Shown here one piece after another: positions 23,736-35,706 of a stretch of DNA of 64,000 nt; the first letter of the stretch is position 1, and every line of letters starts with the position of its first letter. Source of the DNA: Diadophis punctatus similis (taxonomy: Eukaryota > Chordata > Lepidosauria > Squamata > Dipsadidae). Position numbers and translations under genes: made by a program. The stretch covers positions 1,531,614 through 1,595,613 of the forward strand of contig JALIGW010000063.1 of the NCBI GenBank assembly GCA_023053685.1. The letters run 5' to 3'. A model generated the notes under the pieces. The model did not search any database and was not told the DNA's origin. It saw only the letters and a program-made list of their open reading frames with translations.

Positions 23736-23802
23736 TTATTGGCCAAGTGTGGTTGAACACACATGGAATTTGTCTCCAGTGAATAAGCTCTCAGATATTG
23801 CA
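23736..23802 (-). mobile_element. Rex1/CR1-like LINE 3' end
   Basis: TTTATTGGCCAAGTGTGG and GAATTTGTCTCCAGTGAATA are the reverse complement of the 3' UTR at 22760-22820. The pentamer array sits exactly where this element's tail should be. Confidence 0.65.
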
Positions 23803-24126
23803 CCCTATCCATGGTTTCCTGTTATGCCTTCATTAAGCTATGGACAGGTACATGTTATAACAAATCATTTATTCTCTTTAATTCAGACATTTCAGTGAAA
23901 GAATCTTGATCATCATAATCCTGATCAACAAAGTCTTTCACCTGGGGGTTGAACTCTAATCCTCCAGTGTTCATTTCCTAACGTATCCCTGGAGAAAGGG
24001 CCAGAACTACTGCAAAACAGAACCCCCTGAGGCAAATCTGTGATTTTTTTCCACTAACATACTATTCTCCAGCCCTCTCTCTGAACATGGAGACCCAGAA
24101 GAACTTGAGGGTCCCGAGATAAGATT

Positions 24127-24456
24127 TTGCTTCTCACTGTAATTATCACTATCTCAGTCTTTGGGACATCTTCTGCTACTTCTCCAATCATTGCATTTCT
24201 GATAAAAATCAGACTAAAGCAACATGGAAGAGCTCTTGCATCAGCCTTTAGTCATCCTGATTGTTATGCACAATATTTAGGACAGGCAAAGACTGGCCTG
24301 TTGAATGTACCTTCCACTCCTTTCCACGTAAAACTTGGTTTGTCTCTGTCTGAATCAGGAAAATCATTTGCTTTTCCATTTGTGAGCGTGCTTTGAATTC
24401 TTTGAAGCCTTTTTATGGTTTAGAAACTGAAGTGACTGATTCTGCCAAAAGGAGAA
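24127..24456 (+). promoter_or_regulatory. Conserved block upstream of V2R exon 1
   Basis: Sequence just 5' of exon 1 is shared by V2R-A (about 1-308), V2R-B (here) and, more diverged, V2R-C (about 40210-40500); shared pieces include CTTCTCACTGTAATTATCAC and GGAAAATCATTTGC. An 89-codon frame exists here, but it is not conserved in the other copies, so I read this as 5' UTR or promoter-proximal DNA. Confidence 0.35.
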
Positions 24457-24671
24457 ATGAACCTCCTGCTACTGCTTCTGATGTTCGAGCTGACCCAAAG
24501 AAATTTTGGGAGGCTCACAACCAAATGTCCCCCGATTTTGAAGCAGCAGGACAGAGGAAAGCCATGGAACTATTACGGGCCAGGAGACCATATCATCATT
24601 GTGTTTGAAACTGCAACCAATCCTCCTCTTGAGCTGTTACAATTTAACGGGGCTCAGTATATTTCTTCTCT
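24457..24671 (+). pseudogene. V2R-B exon 1
   Basis: Leader MNLLLLLLMFELTQRNFG; 215 bp; consensus donor GTAAGT at 24672. Differs from V2R-A by a few substitutions. Confidence 0.8.
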
Positions 24672-25309
24672 GTAAGTCATTCAATGTGATGGGGTTGCAT
24701 TCCCTCCAATTCCATTTCTAGTACTCTTCTTCCTTTCTTGTTCTTCCACTTAATGCTAAATTGTAGGATATGTGTATGTTGGTGAATTATTTTGATTTAT
24801 AAAGCTCTCCTCTTTTTCCTTATCTTGTACAAGACTCAAATGTAAGGATGGGGCAGAAGGAAACCTAAAAGAATCTGAGAAAGACAAACACAGAATGCAG
24901 AGTATCTCCTAAAATATGAGTTCATCGTATTTATATTGATTTTTATTTCATGTAGTTGTTGAAAAGTTTTATTAATTTCCTGTCCTTATAGAATAAGAAT
25001 GACTTATTCTTAGAATTGCTTAGATGGCTCACTTATTCATCCATGTTCTTGCTTTAATGATTCAGTAGCTGTACTTGACTGAATGATTATGAATCATGGT
25101 CATTGGAGATATGAAAATCAGTATTAGTACAAATAATGATATATCTGTGACTATTGACCCTGGTTGAAAGCTATGGCCATCCCATCTTCTCAAAACTTTT
25201 GGAAATTAAATGGTGATATGTGACTATCATTTCCTTTGGTTTTTGATCTGTAATGGTTTATTTTGTTGTTGCTGTTGTTCATGATGATAACATAAACATA
25301 TTTGTACAG

Positions 25310-25601
25310 TACTAGAAACACTAATCTGGCAGGAATGCAACCCTACATTTTCATCATTCAAGTGGTCAACAAGAATTCCCGGCTCCTGCACAATCTCACA
25401 CTTGGTTACAGCATCCATGACAACTATTTGAGCACATTTGCCACTTCAGATGCCTTGCTGGACACACTCTCTACTGGAGAAGCCAATGTTCCCAACTATA
25501 GCTGTGGAAGGAAAGACAATCTTTTGGCTCTTATTGATACAGCCAATAGAGACATCTCCATCCAGATGTCAACTTTAGTAGGCACCAACAAAATTCCACA
25601 G
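25310..25601 (+). pseudogene. V2R-B exon 2
   Basis: Open, 292 bp, acceptor TTTGTACAG. The donor is GTTTGTGTATGTG, the same weak type as V2R-A but without the long GT expansion. Confidence 0.85.
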
Positions 25602-25727
25602 GTTTGTGTATGTGTGTTTATCTGTTGATAAAATGAATAGAATGGTGTTCTTTGAGTGATAGATTCCACCCTATCCTCTCTATGGAATTCAAGAGCTGCT
25701 TTTCACTATGGCCATTGTAGGTGTCAT

Positions 25728-25800
25728 GGGTAGGGATGGGTAGGGATAAGGGATAGGGATAAGGGTAGGGATAAGGGATAAGTGGTGAAGGGATAAGGAT
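25728..25800. repeat. GGGATA-rich simple repeat in V2R-B intron 2
   Basis: Irregular runs of TAGGGATAAGGG-type units. V2R-A has only one TAGGGAT at the matching place. Not the telomere hexamer. Confidence 0.8.
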
Positions 25801-25993
25801 TGAGGCAGCCATACCCTTATACTTGTTGTTAATGTTGTCTGTTTTAGGTTCTGTATTTGGATATTGCCAATGGCTAATCAACAATAAGCCATTATATTAT
25901 GTTCATTGGAACAAAGTTGGATCTATTAAAAGCGAATATTTTGTACTTCAACTCACCCCAAATATAACACTGCATTGTTCATTCCTTTTTCAG

Positions 25994-26773
25994 ATTACTT
26001 GTTTATTTGTTTCAGAGGCTCTGAGTGATAAAAGACAATTCCCCTATTTCTACCAGATGGCACCCAAAAATGGGATCCAGTACCCAGCAATTGTCCAACT
26101 GCTCCTCCATTTCAGATGGACCTTTATTGGCCTCTTTGCTTCAGACACAGAGAAGGGAGAGAATTTCATGAGGACTTTGTCTGCAATGCTTGTCAGGAAT
26201 GGGATTTGTGTTGTTATATCACAACGATTCTCAATGACTACACCTACAGCACCCTTCAGGGATGCCATCTCTAAATGGAGACAAGTCAATGTCTTTGTTT
26301 TCTTTACAGACTTTAGTACCATGCTGGATGGAATTCGCCATGTCCATTTTGCACTTGAAGGTCTGCCACAACCTGTTGAAGGGAAAATATGGATCATCAC
26401 ACTTTTTGGAGAATTGCAAGTAGAAAGTCATAGACTTTACAAATATGTTCATAGTATTTGGCACTTTTATATACAGGAAAGAGGGTATGATGATACCTTT
26501 CAACCATTTATCTTTGTAGAACCACAATTTCAAAATCGGTCTTTTCACTGTTCTTTTTCAAAGCACATCCTTTCTGTCAAAGTCCGAAGAAGATGCACAC
26601 AGAAAGAGCCACTGTGGACCGAAGGAAAAAGACACAATAACAAGTACTATATTGGCCACCATGCTTATAGTGTCGTTAAGACTCTGGCCTATGCCTTGAA
26701 TGCTGCATATTCCTCCAGATCCAAGAGGAGAAGGAATAAGAGATTGGGGGCTTCAAGACTTCAGCCCTGGCAG
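25994..26773 (+). pseudogene. V2R-B exon 3
   Basis: 780 bp, one codon longer than V2R-A because of a small indel in the variable EGKRHNNKYY segment, where V2R-A reads EGVSSYKYK. Fully open, ends LQPWQ. Confidence 0.88.
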
Positions 26774-27493
26774 GTAAGGGGACTTTACCAAGATTCATCA
26801 AGGTTAGTTCCTTTGAAAAATGAATCCAAAGGAGAAGAAGGGAAACCATGTCAACCTACATGTTCTCCAAAAGGCCAACAGGTTTGGCCAACCTAGTTGC
26901 TTGGGGCATAATCTTCCAGAGAGAGGGAACTCTGACAGATATATGTTAATATTAAGCACTGCTGATTTTAAAAGGATGATGTGTGTATTTTTAAAATAAA
27001 TTCCTGTATTTATGGGTTCATTATTGGCCTGTAGAATTTTATACTCATAAATTTCACGGTGATCCAAATGCTTCCTCTCTGCAGGAATCCCATTCTTTGG
27101 ATAATCACCCTGTGGTTTTCATAGAGTTTAAGAATATCAACAATAAAAATGAATATTCTACCACAGATGTTGTTTCTCTTCCAAGTAATACCTATTAAAT
27201 TGGAGAAGAACTTTTTTAAGGATTTAGATAAAAATGATTTTAAATTACATCTAGCAAGGAAAGAAATCAAGAATCAAATTAAAAGCATTACAGGACAGCA
27301 GGGCCAGAGGAGGATTTGGACTCCCGGATTGGGAGTCACATTTCCATGCATCAATACTTATTTGGATTAAGGATTGGATGGAACTGAGGAACAGGAGAAC
27401 TTTAGTATTAGAGGGGCATGACCTCCAAATTGGGTGGCATGCCTTTCTATGGGATGAAAAACACAGACAACATGGCTATTTTAGGAGCTATTT

Positions 27494-27737
27494 AGGAGCT
27501 GAAGTGGTGCAGTGGTTAAATGCAGCCATTGCAGGCTGACTGCTAGTTCAACAGTTCAGCTGTTCAAATCTCACTAGGCTCAAAGTTGACTCAGCCTTCC
27601 ATCCTTCCGAGGTGGGTAAAATGAGGACCCAGATTGTTGGGGGCAATATGCTGAACTCTGTAAACCGCTTAGAGAGGGCTGTAAAGCACTATGAAGCGGT
27701 ATATAAGAAAAGTGCTAAAGTGCTATTGCTATTTTTG
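27494..27737 (+). repeat. MIR/CORE-type SINE
   Basis: Full-length copy interrupting the L1; head GGAGCTGAAGTGGTGCAGTG, tail GTGCTATTGCTATTTTT. Confidence 0.82.
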
Positions 27738-27829
27738 AAGACACATAATTAGAGATTCACTATTACAAACATGGTTAAAAATAAAGAAAAATCATTATAG
27801 AAAAATCCCAGAATGGCTATCACCTATAG

Positions 27830-28202
27830 CCGTGATGGCGAACCTATGGCACGGGTGCCACAAGTGGCATGCGGAGCCATATCAGTGGGCACGCGAGCTC
27901 AGGTCCGGTGCGCACGTGCGCACCAGCCGGCTGATTTTTCGGGCCTTCTGGGCCCACTGGGAGTCAAGAAACAGGCTGTTTCCAGCCTCCAGAGGGGGTG
28001 GGGAAGGCCGATTTCGCCCTCCCCAGGCTCCTAGAAGCTTGGAGAGAGCAAAAAATGGGTGTGCCATTGCATGCTGGGAGTGGGGGGGTCATACGCGCAT
28101 GCGTGGGGGTGCATGGAATTATGGGTGTGGGCACGCACAAACGTGATCCCACGCATCCCCCCCCTTTTTGGCACGCGAACCAAAAAAGGTTCGCCATCAC
28201 TG
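27830..28202 (+). mobile_element. hAT (Charlie-like) MITE, copy 1
   Basis: Terminal repeats CGTGATGGCGAACC and GGTTCGCCATCACTG. Perfect 8-bp TSD ACCTATAG (27822-27829 and 28203-28210). 373 bp, non-coding, GC-rich. Inserted in the L1. Confidence 0.85.
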
Positions 28203-28422
28203 ACCTATAGAGATGCTTATATATTCAAACACCTTGAATATAGGTGAGTCCTACGGAAGTTGGGTGGCATATAAAAATGACCAAATAAAATAATAAATAA
28301 ATAAATAAATAATAAATATCAATAAAATTAAAAGATATAAAGATTTATTAAATAGCCAAGGGGAACTGAAAACAAGGCAAGAATTAAAAGAACAAGGAAC
28401 AGACATTGATTGGTGGCCTTAC

Positions 28423-29076
28423 ATGCAAATTCAATCTAGATACAAAATGGACTGGGAACAATATGGATTTCAAAAAGAAAAATATGAATTAGATAAAATA
28501 TTACAAGGTACCGAGGATAAATTGATAACTAAAATTTATAACTACCTACTGAGATATAAATTGGAAGAGGAGGTAATTAAAGAAAATATGATAATTTGGG
28601 CTAAAAATTTTGGTTATAATATAGAATTAGATAAATGGGAGAAATTATGGAATAAAAATTATAAACTGACAATATCTGTAGCCTATAAGGAAAACATGTA
28701 TAAAATATTTTGCAGGTGGCACCTCCCACCTGCAAGATTGGCTAGAATGTTCCCCAACACACTATCAAACTGCTGGAAATGTAACCAAACCCAGGGAATA
28801 TACTACCACATGTGGTGGATGTGTCCCAAAGCAAAACAATATTGGAGCAAAATCAGAACATACCTAACAGAGATAACTGAACAATCCATAGAAATGAAAC
28901 CAGAAATGTTTTTATTGGGAATATTACCAGAGACTTGTAAGAAAGAATTACAATATCTAATTATACACATTATAACAGCTGCAAGAATAATATTTGCACA
29001 AAATTGGAAAAATAAAAACACACCAACAGAAGAAAATTTGATTAGAAAAGTTTTAGAGTGTGCTGAAATGGATTAG
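28423..29076 (+). pseudogene. L1 ORF2 C-terminal segment
   Basis: 217 open codons: IQSRYKMDWEQYGFQKEK, NYLLRYKLEEEVIKENM, AYKENMYKIFCRWHLPPA, the Cys-His motif, and AARIIFAQNWK at the end. Lacks endonuclease and RT domains. Confidence 0.8.
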
Positions 29077-29632
29077 CTTACAAAGGAATTACAAGAAAAA
29101 GAGGAAATTGAAATACTATAAAATATGGGGAAAATTTTACGTGTGGCTAGAAAAGAGGGCTAAAAAATAAGAGAAAAAATGAATGAAGATAACATTGGAG
29201 TCAAATGTTGAAATAAATGAATGTAAATAGAAAGGATATAGAAGGAATGGTAGAAATAGAGCACAGTATTATGTGTTGTATAAAAATTGATTGATTTATA
29301 AAATGTATAAAAAGAAAGGAGAAAATGTAGAGGGAAAAATTGAATAAGAAAAAAATGCTTTATTGACGTAAAAATGTTGATAAGAAGGAAATTGTATATA
29401 AAAAATGATCTCTTGATTTCTTTGTTAGTTCAGTTTCTGCTCTAAATGCTCACTACATTTCATTATTTTCTCAATATATATTTTATTTATATATGATTGA
29501 AATGTTTCACAAAACTGTTTGAAGACAATGGTAAAAATTGTTCTTCAAACTAAGAATAACAGAATAACAGAAGTAGAAGGGACCTTGGAGGTCTTCTAGT
29601 CCAACCCCCTGCTCAGGCAGGAAACTCTATAC

Positions 29633-30004
29633 CAGTGATGGCGAACCTTTTTTGGTTCGCGTACCAAAAAGGGGGGGATGCGTGGGATCACGTTTGTGCG
29701 TGCCCACATCCATAATTCCATGCACCCCCGCGCATACGTGTATGACCCCCCCACTCCCAGCATGCAATGGCACGCCCATTTTTTGCTCTCTCCAAGCTTC
29801 TAGGAGCCTGGGGAGGGCGAAATCGGCCTTCCCCACCCCCTCTGGAGGCTGGAAACAGCCTGTTTCTTGACTCCCAGTGGGCCCAGAAGGCCCGAAAAAT
29901 CAGCCGGCTGGTGCGCACGTGCGCACCGGACCTGAGCTCGTGTGCCCACTGATATGGCTCCGCGTGCCACTTGTGGCACCCGTGCCATAGGTTCGCCATC
30001 ATGG
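29633..30004 (-). mobile_element. hAT (Charlie-like) MITE, copy 2, inverted
   Basis: Same family as the 27830 copy but in the opposite orientation. TSD CTCTATAC at 29625-29632 and 30005-30012. It interrupts the CR1 fragment that V2R-A carries intact, so it arrived after the duplication. Confidence 0.85.
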
Positions 30005-30169
30005 CTCTATACCATTTCAGACAAATGGTTGTACAATATCTTAAAAACTTCCAGTTTCGGAGTATCAACAACTTCTGGAGGCAAGTTGTTCCACTGATTA
30101 ATTGTTCTGTCGGGAAATTTCTCCTTAGTTCTGGGTTGCTTCTCTCCTTGATTAGTTTCCACCCATTGA

Positions 30170-30201
30170 TGATGATGATGATGATGATGATGATGACGAT
30201 G

Positions 30202-30252
<51 letters not shown>
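30170..30252. repeat. (GAT)n(CAA)n microsatellite
   Basis: Ten or so GAT units switch to about seventeen CAA units, inside CR1 sequence. Absent from V2R-A. Confidence 0.92.
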
Positions 30253-30764
30253 GAGTTGGAAGGGACCTTGCAGGTCTTCTAGTCCAATCCCCAGCTTAGG
30301 CAGGAAACCCTACACCACTTCAGACAAATGGTTATCCAACACTTTCTTAAAAACTTCCAGGGTTGGAGCATTCACAACTTTGGAAGTTTTTAAGAAGGTA
30401 TTGGATAACTTGTCCTGCCCTCAGGTGCTTTGGAGAATAGGTTGACTCCCTCTTCTTTGTGACAACCCCTGAGATATTGGAACACTGCTATCATGTCATC
30501 TCTGGCCTTCTTTTCATCAAACTAGACATATTCAATTCCAGCAACCATTCTTTATATGTTTTGGCCTCCAGTCTCCTAATCATCTTTGTTGCTCTTCTCT
30601 GCACTCTTTCTAGAGTCTCAACATCTTAGATCTAGAATCTGAAGAATATCTGCTAATTAGACAACTGTATTACAACAATTCAAACGTTCAAATATGTAGA
30701 GACCAAAGAGAGATAAGAAACCATAGATTTCTGCTTTTAAACTTTCTGGTTGTTTCCATTATAG

Positions 30765-30977
30765 CTTCATCCCTTTCTGAAGAAAAATGCATTTTGCAAT
30801 TTTTCTGAAATGAAAATGTATTTGGACCAAAATGGAGATCTGATAGCAGATCTGAATATTTCGAGCTTGGTGGTTTTCCCCGAGGAGAATTACATTGAAG
30901 AACAAATAGGACGTTTTGAAAGGCAGAGATTTATCATCAGCCAGGAGACTCTTTCCTTGCTAAAGTGGCTCAACAAG
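30765..30977 (+). pseudogene. V2R-B exon 4
   Basis: 213 bp, open, acceptor TTCCATTATAG. Encodes YLDQNGDLIADLNISSL. Confidence 0.85.
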
Positions 30978-31502
30978 GTGGGTGAAATATTAGCCTTTTT
31001 TCTGTTTTCAAAAGCCTTATGACCTAGTCACAAAGGTGAGTGAACTTCACTGAAATTTGAATGTGTAGAGTAAAACTTATAATTTTCTTAGATGGATATT
31101 ATTATCAACTAATATGATCTTTCCCTGCTAAAGTAGTTTAAGAAGGTGTGTGAAATATGGACATTATTCTATTTTTTTTTCATAGCCTCAGGACACATTT
31201 CAAGTAAGCTAGTCAGCTAGGTGGAGGATTTTCCATGAGAATTTAATGTGGGGAGTAGAAACTTTATAGTTTCCTCAGACTATTTGGTAGGCTGCAATAC
31301 TATTGACCAAGGTATCCCTGAGATACTATAATATGGGACCCTGCTTTAAGCTCCCCCACCACCATCCATTCAGAGCTGGAGAAGCTTCTTGGATGAGAAG
31401 CAAAAGATCTTCAAAGAAAAAATGAGAAAGTCCAATTGCCACTTGAAAAAGCACCATTGCGACAACCATGACCTGGATGACTGAGAATCTCCATAGACAT
31501 TT

Positions 31503-31599
31503 CTTGCAGACATTTCATTACCCAAACAAGGCAACATCATCGGTGCTAGCAGATTAGAATGATGATGTTATCTAGTTTGGGTAATGAAACATCTGCAAG
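31503..31599. repeat. Imperfect palindrome in V2R-B intron 4
   Basis: Two 39-bp arms around a 19-bp loop: left CATTTCATTACCCAAAC, right GTTTGGGTAATGAAAC. Better preserved than the twin at 8004. Preceded by a reptile repeat with GAAGCTTCTTGGATGAGAAG, possibly a Penelope-like remnant (uncertain). Confidence 0.65.
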
Positions 31600-32035
31600 G
31601 AAAGAACCAAGCTTAGAGAGCAAACTCAACTCAACCCTGGGCTACAAATATTATACTTTATTGGTACTATTTTAAGATGATTCAACTATATCCAGATTCA
31701 GATGCTGGGGGATTATTCTTTAGGACACAGATCATGGCCCTTTTGGGTCTCCTTTGCTTTTTATTATCTCTAACTAAAGAGTAACTTAGAAGTACTGGAG
31801 ACTGTGTTGCTAATAGCCCAGGTTCAATTATTCCTTGTGCTCAAATAGCAAAAAAAAAAAAAAGTGTTGACCAGTGCCTGTATTCCGGTTTTAACTGAAT
31901 CCAATGATATTGAATCAAGACTGGATGGAGGTCCTTTTTATCCCAGTAAGAAACCATTGTTGGAATTAAGAACAGAATGGTTAGGAACAGAGTTTCTTGA
32001 TAGGACAGGTTATTTATTTAGAATAGAATAGAAAG

Positions 32036-32145
32036 CAGAGTTGGAAGGGACCTCGGAGGTTTTCTAGCCCAACCCCCTGCTTAGGCAGGAAACCCTACAT
32101 CACTTCAGACAAATGGTTATCCAATCTCTTCTTTAAAACTTCCAG
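32036..32145 (-). mobile_element. CR1 LINE 3' end
   Basis: GAGTTGGAAGGGACCTCGGA ... CTTCCAGTGTTTA. Short copy; only its last few bases are recognisable at the matching place in V2R-A (about 9655). Confidence 0.7.
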
Positions 32146-32608
32146 TGTTTAAATTTATTTATTTAGCATATGGTAGAAATGTTAAAAAGCACATCACAAT
32201 TACATTCTCAATGAGCAAATATGAAACTACTTGCTCTATTTCCAAATTCAAAGCTGGGCTATTTATATAGTGAATGATAGATATAGAAAGAATGGAGGAA
32301 TGGATTTTAAACAGCCATGAGAAGGAACCTATTTTTTTGTCACTTAATGCTTAAATCTTTTCTCAATTCCATTCCTCAAGTCTTTATTAAGTACAAAAGC
32401 CTTTTCTTGCAATCTGATCTGTCAGCAGCAAAGAGAGGAACTAAATAAAGAATTTGCCAGTAGTCATATCTCCTATAACTATTTGAAACTAGTCAGAAAT
32501 TTCATATCTATCTAAATGAAGCCCATAGTCTGCTTGATAAATGTTCTTCTTGACCTCTATCTACCATGGAACGGTGAGCCCTAATGTATTTTCTATTTTC
32601 CCACTTAG

Positions 32609-32735
32609 TCTCTACCTCAATCCATATGTGTAGAAAATTGTCATCCTGGATTTGTCAAGCGGGCTCGAGAAGGAGAACCAGTTTGCTGTTATGACTGCAT
32701 TCCTTGTCCAGAGGGGACCATCTCCACTCAGGAAG
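32609..32735 (+). pseudogene. V2R-B exon 5
   Basis: 127 bp, open, with the [14 protein letters not shown] motif; donor GTAGGT. Intact. Confidence 0.88.
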
Positions 32736-33789
32736 GTAGGTGACTTTGGAGGAGAGGATACCGGAGGCATACAGAGATCTTGATCAAAGTACATGTTAAA
32801 GACACATATAAGCTTGAATATTTTGCTGTTGCTCTTTATATTCAACTATTTATTCCAGAATAGGAGGACTAAGAAAATGGTCTTGAAGATGAGGCAAGAA
32901 GGATATGGTGGACATTTTAGCCAGAGGCAATCTCTCTTCTACTAGCCAGTTTGGAACTGTCTTTCCATGTTTACCTTTTTTAGGAACATCTAAATTCTTT
33001 GAAAGTTGATAAACAGTTTCAGATCAATGACTTGTTCTCACCCAAATCAACTTTACATTATGGGCCAAAGGATACAAGCCATCGAACATGTGATGGGCAG
33101 CATATAAATTTAACAAACAAATAAAATACCTCATTCAATCAATTGAATATGCTGTCAATGTTTATTAAGATTATACAGTCTTATAAAGAGAAATGTGTAG
33201 TCATGAGGACCATGGAGGTAAGCAGTTGCGTTCAAGGGACAAGAGAAAACTAAATTGAGCAGCCATCATAAAATCCATTAAGAGAATTTCAGTGTGAGAG
33301 GAGGGATGAAACTAAATTTTCTTTTAGCAGGGATAAAATCTGCCTGTCTCCTCACCAACACTTTAGCTATCCATCTTATATTGAGAAGTAAAGCACCAAT
33401 ATTGCTTATAGCCCAGTTCAACTATCCTGGGTTCACCAATTATTCTGGTTGGCATTCTCTAAAACCAACAATAAAATATTTTACAAACCCAAATTAAATC
33501 AATGAAACCAGTGAAAGATTGCAAGAGTGGAATAAATTGAGATCTTATGCATGATGCAACTATCCCACAGAAACCTTTTATTATAGCTCTGTTGAATGAA
33601 TCACATTTTAAGGGATTTCCAGAAAACCTCAAATGTTGGAGTTCAACTCAACTTGAAGTAGTTAATGTCTTTTTCCAGGAATGGATGGTATCAAGAACTG
33701 TCCTGAAGGAGGCATTAACAAACCCCTTTCCAAGGGGTCTCTTCATGGATTCCAACCATATAACGCAAACTTCCATACACTGTGGAACA

Positions 33790-33960
33790 TTTTTAGGACA
33801 GTTTATTGGGAAACTTGCTCAGGATGTGGGTGGTAAAACTATATTGTCCTTTCTGGATCTCTCATAAGCTTTTTTTAACCATCAACAAAGGTATCTTTCT
33901 GGAAAAACATTGGGGATTGGGAATGAGAGATAGACGTTATCAATGTTTCTCTTCTTCACA
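33790..33960 (+). pseudogene. Decayed L2-like RT remnant
   Basis: Reads about LSFLDLS.AF.. near 33845, resembling RT motif A (LLDLSAAFDTI). Stops and gaps throughout. Confidence 0.35.
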
Positions 33961-33962
33961 CA

Positions 33963-35512
33963 TGGTTTAATTTAATTTAATTTAATTTAAAGTTCTTATA
34001 GGCCGCCCAATCCCGTAGGACTCAGGGCAGCATACAGCAGAAAATAAGAACATTTCAGAAATATAATAAAAAACAATTAAAATTTTTTTAAAAGAGTCAT
34101 CCATGGGGAATAAGATCTCTTTTCACCCCGCCTGCAGGAAGAGCCATGCCTTCACGGCTTTGCGGAAGGCCAGTAGGGTGGGGATAGTCCGGATCTCTGG
34201 GGGGAGTTGGTTCCAGAGAGATGGAGCTCACACAGAGAAGGCTCTCCCCCGTGGTCCCGCCAACCGGCATTGTTTGGTTGATGGGACCTGGAGGAGACCA
34301 ACTGTGTGGGACCTAACCGGTCTTAGGGAGGTATGCGGTAGGATGCGGTCCCGGAAGTAACCTGGCCCTGAGCCATATAGGGCTTTAAAGGTTAAAACCA
34401 ACACCTTAAATTGCATCCGGAGACTAATGGGCAGCCAATGCAGCTGGCGGAGAATGGATGTTACGTGGGTGTATCTGGGAACACCCACCACAGCTCGCGC
34501 AGCTGCATTTTTCACCAATTGCAGTCTCCGGATACTCTTTGAGGGTAGCCCCATGTAGAGCGCATTACAGTAGTCCAGCCGTGAGGTGACAAGGGCATGA
34601 GTGACTGTGAGTAAAGCCTCCCTCTCCAAGTAGGGTCGCAATTGGTGCACCATGCGAACCTGTGTAAAGCTCCCCCTAGCCACAGCTGACAGATGTTGCT
34701 TCAATTTTAGCTTTGGATCTAGGAGAACACCACATTGCGAACCTGTTCCGAGTGAGCTAATTTCTCTCCCCCAAGAACCAAGGAGGGGCAGTCGACATAA
34801 TCCCTAGAGGACAATATCCACAGCCATTCGGTCTTGTCAGGATTGAGCTTGAGCCTATTCATTCCCATCCAGACCCTAACATCGTTCAGCAATGGCATAT
34901 TACATCAACTGCTTCTCTGAACTGAGATGGGGTGGAGATATACAACTGGGTATCATCAGCATATTGCTGATACCTCATCCTGTATTGTCAGATGATCTCA
35001 CCCAGCGGTTTCATGTAGATGTTAAACAAGATGGGTGAGAGGACTGAGCCCTGAGGCACCCCACAAATCCGGGGCCTAGGGGCCGACTTCTGACCCCCTG
35101 TCAACACCGACTGCATCCTATCAGAGAGGTAGGAGGAGAACCACCATAAAATAGTGTCTCCCACTCCCAACTCACTGAGTCGGCGCAGAAGGATACCATG
35201 GTCAATGGTATCAAAAGCCGCTGAGAGGTCAAGTAGCACCAGGATGGAGGAATGACCTCCATCCCGGACTCGCCAGAGATCATCCATCAGGGTGACCAAA
35301 GCAGTTTCCGTGCTGTAGCCATGTCTGAAACCCGATTGAAAGGGATCTAGATAATCAGTGTCTTCCAGTAACCACAGGAGTTGAAGCGCCACCACTTTCT
35401 CTACAATCTTACCCACAAAGGGAAGGTTGGAGACTGGATGGAAGTTCTTTAAATCTGCTGGGTCCAGGGAAGGCTTCTTGAGGAGGGGCCTCACCACCGC
35501 AGCTTTTAAGTT
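33963..35512 (-). mobile_element. 5'-truncated L2-like LINE in V2R-B intron 5
   Basis: Antisense copy of the 16712 family with an (AATTT)n tail at 33968. Open RT pieces lie at 34988-35497 (FRHGYSTETALV, LLDLSAAFDTIDHG, GVPQGSVLSPILFNIYM) and 34228-34704 (LRPYLEREALL, LDYCNALYMGLPSKS). The region around the YADD box (34705-34987) is frameshifted. Absent from V2R-A. Confidence 0.85.
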
Positions 35513-35706
35513 TCAGTTGGTATTGTTGACCCTCCAGTATGTATGTTGTTGAACGTCTTTTAACTTTTTAAATTGTTTTTAAATTGTTTTTAAATGAATG
35601 TTTATTGTTTAGTGTTCTTTTAAAATGTTGTACGCCGCCCTGATTCCTTAGGGAGTAGGGCGGCATAGAAGAACCTAATAATAAATAAATAATAATAATA
35701 ATAATA
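35513..35706 (+). mobile_element. L2-like LINE 3' end
   Basis: GTTGTACGCCGCCCTGATTC, GGGAGTAGGGCGGCATAGAA and an (AAT)n tail; opposite orientation to, and abutting, the previous element. Confidence 0.7.

Larger units (their letters stand above)
27131..29404 (+). mobile_element. L1 LINE ORF2 3' half with nested insertions
   Basis: Sense-orientation L1 in V2R-B intron 3. ORF2 pieces: KLEKNFFKDLDK near 27200; a decayed stretch to 27490; the open C-terminus 28423-29076 with CWKCNQTQGIYYHMWWMCP; then an A-rich 3' UTR to 29404. A SINE, a hAT MITE and a short LINE tail (about 28230-28315) interrupt it. 5'-truncated and inactive. Confidence 0.78.
29561..30640 (-). mobile_element. CR1 LINE 3' fragment, interrupted
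   Basis: Counterpart of 6440-6883. Broken by the hAT MITE, a (GAT)n(CAA)n microsatellite at about 30170-30252, and a second, partly inverted CR1 end (30253-30411). Confidence 0.72.

Noticed and set aside
24127..24396. 89-codon + ORF before V2R-B exon 1, starting with a hydrophobic stretch
   Set aside because: The frame is not kept in V2R-A or V2R-C although the DNA is similar, so it is not coding.
25728..25800. Possible interstitial telomeric repeat
   Set aside because: Units are TAGGGA/TAAGGG variants, not TTAGGG arrays, and the tract is short and irregular.
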